DNA of 64,000 bases from contig OX419347.1 in NCBI GenBank assembly GCA_948470475.1, positions 7,986,068 to 8,050,067 of the forward strand, given 5' to 3'. How positions within the stretch are numbered: the first letter of the stretch is position 1; each line of letters begins with the position of its first letter. The stretch is from Galaxea fascicularis. Its lineage: Eukaryota > Cnidaria > Anthozoa > Scleractinia > Euphylliidae. Position numbers and translations under genes: made by a program. The notes beneath the pieces were generated by a model. That model saw only the letters and a program-made list of their open reading frames with translations. It did not search any database and was not told the DNA's origin. This document shows, one piece after another, positions 60,301-64,000 of the stretch.

Positions 60301-63300
60301 AATGTCCCAACTGTGATACCGGAGACTAAGATAAACAAAGACTAGTCCACGCAAAAAACTTACTTTCGTCGCAGAAGCTGCCTCAAAATGTGATGTAAGT
60401 ATATTTGAGTCTACAAGACAAGCCAAATAAAAAAACCAACAAACAAAACCAAATTAAACACATAATGAATAAATAGTTTGTTAGTGTCACTGTAGTTTAT
60501 TAGTGTAATTGTCCCCAATTAGACTTGGTGGTTCCTGTTTTCATCCTTTGACACTAAAGCAACGTTTTCACTTCAGTTCATTAAATCGACCGCCGCGTTC
60601 ATACTTGACTAAGGGTGCGTTTTTTAGGAAACTCCAAATCTGGATTTCTGAATCCAAAAACAGATTTCGCGTTTTATTGGTGAAATCCAAAAACGGATCA
60701 TGGTGGATTCTTCAAATCAAATCTATTTCTGAGAAAGGATTCGAAAAAAGTATTTTTGATAAGCGGTTTTTCGTACAAAAATGGTACACAACAGTTACCG
60801 TGCGTGACGTTCTGATCGACCAACCTGTTCGCGTCATTTTAATATCATGAGGAGGTCGAGAAAGGTCGGAAAAGATTACACGAAAATGGTAGCTAAACAA
60901 TTTGAGTGGAAAAATACCGTTGATGAGTCGTCAATTTGTAGTTTACCTAACGTGTATTTTTTTTTATCACCAATTGTAATCGATCGCAAGAGCTGGTTCT
61001 TTTCTTACGGCGTATTTTCAACTAAATGGACCCTTAAAGTTTAGTATTCCTATCAGCAGAATATATTCACAAGATGTCACTACAACTGATGTTATTCTTG
61101 TAAACAGCCGAAATGTTTGTGAAAGACAACACAAACGCGCTCGTGCATTGTCATAGTGAATAATCCTATTTCGGATCTTCCGTCTTTTTTTTTTTGTTGT
61201 TGGTGAAGAATCCATGTGATCCGATTTCGCAAATGCTTTTTTAGATTCTCCCAAAAAACGCATCCTAAGTCTCAGACTGAACTGCTAATAACACACTCTC
61301 GTGGCTTACGATCCAACTCGCCAATCAAAATACCAAAACATCCGAGGGGCAGTTTGTCAAGCAACACGTTCACTGACGACTTCGCACCCACAGATATTGT
61401 ATTTTGACAGCTAAGTTTTGTCGTTGGTCCTTGATATAATCGCTTTGGTGTGGATTGCGACGCTCCCCCGCTTACTTCTGGTCTACATCAGGCAATGGTG
61501 TCGCCTGGTTCCGTAGTCCTATAACAATGTGGCTGTTGATGATTCGTGCATTTCAATCTTTTTTCTCTTGTTTGGACTTCATGCTGTTCCCTCACAGCTC
61601 CCTTGTGGTACCAAAGTTGTGTGGTCCAATTGAGTGCACCCATGTTCCTGGAGTGCCAGTTCCACTATCCCTATTGCTATCATTTGCGTGATGTCTTACC
61701 AATACCTACCAATGTTAGTCTCAACACCTTAACCTATAGCGGACGAGCGATCGATCAATTGGAAGTGTCACCACGATTGACCAACGACTCCACAAAATTG
61801 CCGTTACAGAAACTGGAAGGAACTGAGTCAGGAAAATAGGTATTTGCGGGCGACCCAAGAGAAGCCCGCAATCATAATCTTCAGGTTGGTCAAAATGTAG
61901 CATGCACAGGCTGTTATACCTGGAGTATTTCCACATTTTTGTGGACTTCCACACGAATGATAAGAATGTAAAAATGCAGTGCTACGTACGGCATTAGGCC
62001 CTGTTTACAAGCAGGTAGGGTAACCCTGGCAAAAGGGTTACCCTAGCGCTCCCACATTTCTTCTTTTTTTCATCGACGTGTTTACATGGCAGCTAGGGTT
62101 AGCCTGGCAGTAGGATAACCCTAGCGCCAGAGTAACCCTAGCTGCCTTGTAAAGGCTCTGCTAAGGATAACTCGCCTACCCGGGACAACGTTTTCATTTT
62201 TTTTCCAGACCCTCTGAATGTTGACAACAAACGGCAATCATGGCGGACCGAGTAGCAACGCGACGTTCACTGAGTCGTTATAATCTTACTTTTCTCTGAG
62301 AAACAGAAAACATTTCTAATGCAAGGTAGGTCAGCATCCTTCCTTCCAATAACTTTCTCCACAACTGATCTGTGCGGCCACGTTTTCTTCGTAAACGTCT
62401 TCGTCGAATCACTCTCCTGTTTCACATGTTCATTCGAGCGAGTGAAGTATCATTCCAGGGTCGCGTTTAACATTACAACTTGTTGTCCTTGTCATGAGAT
62501 TAGCAGCTATCACAACAGCATTCCACAACACTCGAAAAACAGCAATAGCAGGCTGTACAGATAGGAGAATCGAAGTTCCTAGCAGAACTCTTCTCTTGTC
62601 GGCCATTTTGTTTGCGATTAACTTGACCCGCCTGCTAGGGTAACCCTAGCACTAGGGTTACCCTTCCAGCTTGTAAACAGGGCCTTATATCACGTGGCGT
62701 TAACCAAATATGGCTAATATATGCACTTGGGTACGAAGTAGACGCACATGTCATTAGTTCTGGAATTCTCCAGACTTTGGATGTCATAAACAATCTTTAG
62801 AACAACGTGTCTTCGACTTCATCTTTAAGACATAATACGGGTGAGTAGAATGGTAAACTATTTTACAGATCATTCTCATTTTGTGGAGGTATATTCAAAT
62901 AGTATTGCCATGTTCCGACTGGAAATTTAGTCGACTTAAGGGCCGTCACGTTGAAAACCTGCATGCGATCGATTTCGTTGCTGCACAAGTTTATGGTCAA
63001 GTTATAAATCTCGGTACCCTTTGTTGGGTGGGTTTGGAATGGGTCTCCGCCTCAAGCATTGAATCAGTTTGTTTGTCAAGTGTCGGTACAGTTCTGCCAC
63101 AATTTGACCGAATTTGGTCAAAAAAACAGTCAAATATCTGCACAGTTTTGCCACATAGCAACGTTTTTGGAAATCTATTAATTATTCTAATAAGGGATCC
63201 AGCTCAATTACCACCTGTTGTAGATGAAATCGATCGCAGAAGTTCTGTGTGTTTTCAACGTGACGACCTTCAAGTCGAGTAAATTTCCGAGTCGAAACAT

Positions 63301-63702
63301 GGCAATACTACTTGAATATACCTCCACAGGGTGAGAATGATATGAAAAATAGTTAATAGAAATAGAAATAGTTAGAAGATGAAGTCCACGACAAGTTGTT
63401 CTTAAGATTGTCCATGAAGTCGAAGGTCTGGAAAATTCCACGACTAATGACATGTGAGTCTTCTTCGTACCCATTCCGAGAACCTACCAACTAAACTTCT
63501 CCCAACCCTAGCTCAGTTATATTCATATCGCCCGCACTTACTAACCATTGGTTATTCTAGTTACATAGATAACATACCGTTCTTTCCAGTGTACAGAAAG
63601 GAAAAGCTTGCGGTGAAAGTGATGTTGGAGCAGGTGATGTGCATTCTAGAGGCATTGGCTCATTAGCAGCACCAAGAATCACGGCATCTTGAAATAAAAC
63701 AG
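36751..63702 (-). CDS. RIC1: RIC1: RAB6A-GEF complex partner 1, C-terminal half (13 exons, 5' end beyond window)
   Basis: RIC1 pairs with RGP1 as the exchange factor for RAB6 at the Golgi, supporting retrograde endosome-to-Golgi traffic (known from the family). Exons in transcript order: 63702-63578, 60410-60364, 60259-60135, 59496-59354, 58738-58652, 58548-58501, 58401-58055, 57859-57704, 55923-55790, 55116-54973, 54730-54556, 38076-37885, 36994-36751. Every intron is GT-AG and all phases agree, giving about 654 codons. The RIC1 domain is strongly conserved ([46 protein letters not shown]). The Ser-rich middle and acidic tail are divergent, as expected. The 16.5-kb penultimate-region intron is full of retroelements. 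The N-terminal WD40 part is not in the window. Confidence 0.94.
37885..38076 (-). CDS. RIC1: RIC1 exon r12
   Basis: Encodes [20 protein letters not shown] and later ESLEAWAEQ; human has LLHIFMEAGCLDWCIVIGLI. Acceptor AAAG, donor GTAATG. Separated from the previous exon by the retroelement-filled intron. Confidence 0.93.
38120..38410. repeat. Dispersed repeat with ttcgctctgtgattggt word
   Basis: Contains gctctggttttgctttactt then cgctctgtgattggttga. Reverse-oriented related words occur at 12300-12350 (ccaatcacagagcaaa) and 26705-26735 (ccaatcacagagcgaagc). Suggests one dispersed family; boundaries not found. Confidence 0.5.
38530..38780 (+). mobile_element. LINE endonuclease-RT linker fragment
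   Basis: Encodes [20 protein letters not shown], typical of the region between endonuclease and RT in CR1/Jockey-type LINEs, then breaks into several frames. Confidence 0.6.
38860..39300 (+). mobile_element. R2-like retroelement C-terminal fragment, copy A
   Basis: Encodes the knuckle [18 protein letters not shown], then [14 protein letters not shown], then a PE...D endonuclease-like block ([20 protein letters not shown]) and [12 protein letters not shown]. Established: R2/NeSL-type elements carry a zinc knuckle and PD-(D/E)xK nuclease after the RT; assignment here is by motif only. Confidence 0.65.
39308..40459 (+). mobile_element. L2/CR1-like LINE reverse transcriptase, 384 codons, 5' truncated
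   Basis: An open frame without stops from about 39308 to the TGA ending at 40459. Blocks in order: [50 protein letters not shown] (catalytic FADD near 39581), [17 protein letters not shown], then the C-terminal domain with [11 protein letters not shown] and [10 protein letters not shown]. The RT N-terminal blocks and endonuclease are missing, as in ordinary 5' truncation. The intact frame suggests a recent insertion. Confidence 0.88.
40460..40925 (+). mobile_element. 3' UTR of the LINE at 39308
   Basis: AT-rich, no coding blocks, closes with ctttaataaacttgaagctt. Most likely the element's own 3' end with its AATAAA. Confidence 0.6.
40926..41140 (+). mobile_element. Retroelement C-terminal zinc-knuckle fragment
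   Basis: Encodes [20 protein letters not shown] and [17 protein letters not shown] (C-x2-C...H...C), then, frame-shifted, [19 protein letters not shown] second RT family, distinct from the R2-like copies nearby. Confidence 0.6.
41163..41308 (+). mobile_element. tRNA-derived SINE, 5' part (split by a DNA element)
   Basis: tRNA-like head with box A (tagcgcagtgatgagagc, from 41169) and box B (gggttcgattccc, about 41211). The body runs to ctccggtttgcc at 41308, where the Mutator-like element begins. The remainder continues at 43241. Confidence 0.8.
41300..41308. repeat. Target-site duplication, left copy
   Basis: CGGTTTGCC; the right copy at 43241-43249 is CGGTTTTCC, one mismatch in nine. Confidence 0.75.
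41838..43035. repeat. 51-bp direct repeat pair inside the Mutator-like element
   Basis: agcggcaaacgcgcgaacag begins at 41838 and again at 42984; both continue through gtgyaggccttccaa to ccattttac with a few substitutions. Confidence 0.8.
42028..42597. repeat. 295-bp tandem duplication
   Basis: ggatcgaaaccatggtcttg starts at 42028 and 42323. The copies run in parallel to cccggtaatg (about 42300 and 42595) with few substitutions (agagctc/agcgctc, taaataaag/taaagaaag). Confidence 0.88.
43241..43320 (+). mobile_element. tRNA-derived SINE, 3' part
   Basis: cggttttcccctctcctcaa followed by aaccaaca is the expected continuation of the SINE interrupted at 41308. The tail end is not sharp. Confidence 0.65.
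43340..43480 (+). mobile_element. Retroelement endonuclease-domain scrap
   Basis: Encodes [18 protein letters not shown] and VKQNRMQD, resembling the C-terminal nuclease region of RT-containing elements found in corals. Short and broken. Confidence 0.45.
43490..45230 (+). mobile_element. R2-like retroelement, copy B (RT to endonuclease, with insert)
   Basis: RT catalytic block [11 protein letters not shown] near 43540, then 43561-43968 with [14 protein letters not shown] and [13 protein letters not shown], 43971-44354 with [19 protein letters not shown] and [14 protein letters not shown], knuckle [17 protein letters not shown] near 44376, then LLWNVNIHT. After the MITE at 44601 the frame resumes near 44885 with [21 protein letters not shown], and [20 protein letters not shown]. 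Interrupted by stops and shifts; the PD motif is PV here, so the nuclease is probably dead. Confidence 0.75.
44601..44760. mobile_element. MITE inserted in the R2-like copy B
   Basis: Terminal repeats: cttactaaccgag at the left, ctcactaacctcg on the complement of the right. gtccgtactgtaagttacgg (from 44621) is repeated inverted (ccgtaacttacagtacggac, to about 44736). TIR about 55 bp. A further 120 bp to 44884 is also foreign to the coding frame and may be a second insert. Confidence 0.7.
45440..46033 (+). mobile_element. R2-like retroelement fragment, copy C
   Basis: Degenerate knuckle [30 protein letters not shown], then 45617-46033: [52 protein letters not shown] and [12 protein letters not shown]. 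The PD...D spacing is kept, making this the best-preserved nuclease block of the set. Confidence 0.75.
46060..46760 (+). mobile_element. R2-like fragment, copy D, with internal duplication
   Basis: 46079-46303 encodes [20 protein letters not shown] and [20 protein letters not shown], followed by the knuckle region. aataaaccatattagtgaat with the next 30 bp (46299-46346) recurs at 46699-46750, about 400 bp apart, so the 3' part is duplicated or is a second insertion. Confidence 0.65.
46846..50830. repeat. 70-bp direct repeats flanking the BEL/Pao element
   Basis: tgtgactgcgtgacagcttt...ttcgttgctaagcgatt at 46850-46912 and tgtgactgtgtggcagcttt...ttcgttgctaagtgatt at 50765-50826, about 90% alike. 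May be the remains of LTR or UTR sequence of one element. Confidence 0.6.
47035..50870 (+). mobile_element. BEL/Pao LTR retrotransposon, degenerate
   Basis: Gag: [10 protein letters not shown] near 47055, [16 protein letters not shown] near 47167, [22 protein letters not shown] near 47397. Protease: [19 protein letters not shown] with catalytic DSGA at 47933-47944. [16 protein letters not shown] near 49107 and YVDDI at 49339-49353. RNase H-like FADASK near 49858; integrase tail [13 protein letters not shown] near 50050. Closes at aagaggggg then tgttgtggctg near 50855, a plausible polypurine tract and LTR start. Many frameshifts; split by a SINE at 48086. Confidence 0.82.
48086..48270 (+). mobile_element. 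tRNA-derived SINE inside BEL/Pao
   Basis: Head tagatcagttggttggagc (box A, 48097) and gggttcaaatc (box B, 48140), then ctgaatttttttcaggctt, ending in catatatatcatccacgta. Protein frame of BEL breaks at VECINVS and resumes VLTYLPSPN right after, which fixes the insertion limits to a few bases. Confidence 0.8.
50920..51215 (+). mobile_element. LINE ORF2 C-terminal fragment
   Basis: 50982-51206 encodes [30 protein letters not shown] and a degraded WNSLP-type block. It matches the C-terminal shape of non-LTR ORF2 proteins. Only the end remains. Confidence 0.6.
52060..52935. repeat. Tandem duplicated segment (two diverged units)
   Basis: ccgtccggacttcgcttggc occurs at 52126 and 52690; aacaaagaacgatgcgaatg, cggcgtttctcgtaga, gtaaccgagacaaatcgc, aatgtcc(g/a)tataaaagac and actccgaacgcaga follow in the same order in each. 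Unit 1 about 52060-52520, unit 2 about 52630-52920 with deletions. Confidence 0.8.
53170..53465 (-). pseudogene. Broken tandem-repeat coding fragment (DEQREKEQ repeats)
   Basis: On the - strand, repeats of about 22 residues: [64 protein letters not shown]. One stop and one shift interrupt them. Charged, helical repeats of this kind occur near the N terminus of Helitron and other mobile-element proteins; that link is inference. Confidence 0.5.
53750..53875 (+). mobile_element. LINE-type 3' tail
   Basis: gtgtataatgcacagctcct then gtgcttaaataaagtttgtt and a (gtt)n run. AATAAA followed by a short simple repeat is the usual end of CR1/RTE-type LINEs. No coding part left. Confidence 0.5.
54242..54390 (+). 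mobile_element. tRNA-derived SINE, second copy of the 48086 family
   Basis: cagctcagttagttagagc (box A, about 54252), gcaccggtatcgcgaggtca, gggttcaaac (box B, 54295), ctgaattttttcag. Close in sequence to 48086-48270. It lies 165 bp from RIC1 exon r11. Confidence 0.8.
54556..54730 (-). CDS. RIC1: RIC1 exon r11
   Basis: Encodes an Asp/Ser-rich start, MDGDDDWF, and [17 protein letters not shown], aligned loosely with human LTQSELEHISMELASKG. Acceptor TAGCAG, donor GTGGGT; phase 2 out into a 16.5-kb intron. Confidence 0.85.
54973..55116 (-). CDS. RIC1: RIC1 exon r10 (acidic region)
   Basis: Encodes a Ser tract ([14 protein letters not shown]) then an acidic [17 protein letters not shown] segment. 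No close human match, but phase (1 in, 1 out), strong splice sites (TTCACAG, GTAAGT) and position support it. Confidence 0.8.
55790..55923 (-). CDS. RIC1: RIC1 exon r9
   Basis: Encodes [20 protein letters not shown] and LPYPVV; human has [20 protein letters not shown] and LPLPII. Acceptor TGTAG, donor GTGAGT; phase 1 out. Confidence 0.93.
56013..56525 (-). CDS. Unidentified 170-codon ORF in a RIC1 intron
   Basis: Starts [20 protein letters not shown] and contains [19 protein letters not shown] and [21 protein letters not shown] recognise no domain. It runs in the same direction as RIC1 but its frame and phase do not fit the gene. It could be chance, a repeat-derived ORF or a nested retrocopy. 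Confidence 0.2.
   Translation of the reverse strand: MSYAFFFGSFQSFKTMKIYFAAVVALRGSKCCAHTFLSHDGITSRSPSKGYHRFEYLFASAQSTTLERGPFRETCRVLPLPQSADDAIVVSPPYRLTSSEFTWGDKSLINEGEKRGIVVVESFTCAFHYVGVFKTLLISLAEEKAGKFPSVITNLYEVLHKVCVSKFFIT
57704..57859 (-). CDS. RIC1: RIC1 exon r8
   Basis: Encodes [17 protein letters not shown] and [13 protein letters not shown], ending in WLCKER, matching human MYIDMMLWRHARRLLED and WLCKER. Acceptor TACAG, donor GTAAGT. Confidence 0.95.
58055..58401 (-). CDS. RIC1: RIC1 exon r7 (Ser-rich region)
   Basis: Begins [13 protein letters not shown] (human LCRHMIRFLKAIG), then a long Ser/Pro/Arg-rich low-complexity stretch ([22 protein letters not shown]). Likely disordered and possibly phosphorylated, by inference. 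Donor GTAAAT, phase 2 out. Confidence 0.92.
58501..58548 (-). CDS. RIC1: RIC1 exon r6
   Basis: 16 codons encoding [16 protein letters not shown] (human HATLLFNTALEQGKWD). Acceptor TTCAG, donor GTACGT. Splicing to the next exon gives a 12-residue [11 protein letters not shown] match with no gap. Confidence 0.93.
58652..58738 (-). CDS. RIC1: RIC1 exon r5
   Basis: 29 codons encoding [20 protein letters not shown] and QPAVSKQ, aligned with human [20 protein letters not shown]. Too short for an ordinary ORF search. Acceptor CACAG, donor GTAGTC. Confidence 0.95.
59354..59496 (-). CDS. RIC1: RIC1 exon r4
   Basis: Encodes [36 protein letters not shown] and AVGNPRDLF. Acceptor ACCAG, donor GTAAGC; phase 0 out. 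Confidence 0.96.
60135..60259 (-). CDS. RIC1: RIC1 exon r3
   Basis: Encodes [17 protein letters not shown] then [18 protein letters not shown] and EPIP. The acceptor at CCAAG is chosen over the nearby TTTAG because only it keeps phase and restores human NLGEQAL. Confidence 0.95.
60364..60410 (-). CDS. RIC1: RIC1 exon r2
   Basis: 47 bp encoding [13 protein letters not shown], identical at almost all positions to the human protein. Acceptor TTGTAG, donor GTAAGT; phase 2 out. Confidence 0.93.
60612..61267. mobile_element. Inverted-repeat element, AGGGTGCGTTTTTT ends
   Basis: actaagggtgcgttttttag at the left matches the complement of the right end (acttaggatgcgttttttgg). Internal direct words aatccaaaaac(a/g)gat repeat near the left end. 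No transposase. Confidence 0.6.
61994..62687. mobile_element. PIF/Harbinger-like MITE with TTA duplication and TAACCCTA words
   Basis: TTA flanks both ends (61994-61996, 62685-62687). TIRs GGCCCTGTTTACAAGCAGGT and GGCCCTGTTTACAAGCTGGA, then agggtaaccct on both sides. TTA duplications are characteristic of PIF/Harbinger elements. The 688-bp element has no transposase; subterminal regions are rich in gggtaaccct/agggttaccc words. Confidence 0.8.
62871..63339. mobile_element. Inverted-repeat element with about 90-bp TIRs
   Basis: cattctcattttgtggaggt and the next 70 bp (62871-62960) are mirrored by 63250-63339 with about 10 mismatches, including tattcaaatagtattgccat and cgtcacgttgaaaac. Interior + frame ends in [12 protein letters not shown], see findings. 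Confidence 0.75.
63578..63702 (-). CDS. RIC1: RIC1 exon r1 (first in window)
   Basis: Encodes [15 protein letters not shown] and FPFCTLERT, matching human AVLFEDALVLGAVND and FPFCVVERT. Acceptor CCACAG, donor GTATGT; in from a phase-1 exon that I could not place inside the window. Confidence 0.9.
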
Positions 63703-64000
63703 CTGTGGAAAATACATGTAATCATCTCATTAACATTGTTACTTGCCGTGAAGAATGAAGAAATTATCCTGACATTCATGCAACCGAAAATGGTGATGAC
63801 ACGACGAGATATGGCACGCTCCGAATAAACCTTCACACCTTACATGTTTGGAGAAGAATAATCAGATAACCATTACAGGTTTATAAGCAGCACTGTGTAC
63901 AGTTCATACCGTGAGTTTTTCCAACGCGATAGCGCCTTTCAATTCACCAGCTGGCCTAATCCTTGGAGCGCTAGCATTTTGACATAATTACCTTACTTCA

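Noticed and set aside
63907..63990. - strand open stretch (PRIRPAGELKGAIALEKL) at the right edge as a possible RIC1 upstream exon
   Set aside because: Does not match the expected RIC1 sequence before AVLFQD, ends in a stop after LTV, and its phase cannot be tested within the window.

Overview
The window is a piece of animal nuclear DNA: AT-rich, with long introns and many repeats. It is most likely from a cnidarian, probably an anthozoan such as a stony coral. That assignment is inference, resting on repeat families I associate with corals (two tRNA-derived SINEs, R2-like and BEL/Pao elements), the abundance of tacatgta-type words, and invertebrate-like divergence of both genes from the human proteins. 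No prokaryotic, viral or organellar gene was seen.

Two conserved genes account for the real coding content, and they converge tail to tail. PPWD1 (spliceosome-associated WD40 plus cyclophilin peptidyl-prolyl isomerase) is on the + strand: 19 exons from the left edge to a stop at 31628, all phase-consistent, 614 codons plus stop, with only the extreme N terminus missing. RIC1 (RAB6A-GEF complex subunit, KIAA1432) is on the - strand: its 13 last coding exons run from 63702 down to a stop at 36751, all phase-consistent, about 654 codons. Its N-terminal half lies beyond the right edge. I see no gene in the 5.1 kb between the two stops; it is filled with short inverted-repeat elements.

The rest is mobile-element material, mostly inside introns. 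PPWD1 introns hold a DIRS-like fragment (RT plus tyrosine recombinase motif), an L1/Tx1-like RT scrap, a decayed CR1/Jockey-type LINE with ORF1 and ORF2, a LINE tail, a possible solo LTR and many palindromic MITEs. The 16.5-kb RIC1 intron (38077-54555) is a retroelement pile-up: an L2/CR1-like RT with a long open frame, several pieces of R2-like elements (zinc knuckle plus PD-type endonuclease signature), a BEL/Pao element split by a SINE, and a 1.93-kb DNA element with 94-bp terminal inverted repeats and a 9-bp target duplication that has split another SINE.

I found no clearly new functional system. The observations most worth following are the Mutator-like element nested in the SINE, a set of inverted-repeat elements that share a CAGGGCWTGARA terminus but have unrelated 'word-repeat' interiors, a palindrome carrying a hammerhead-ribozyme-like core, and a TTA-flanked MITE with telomere-like TAACCCTA words.
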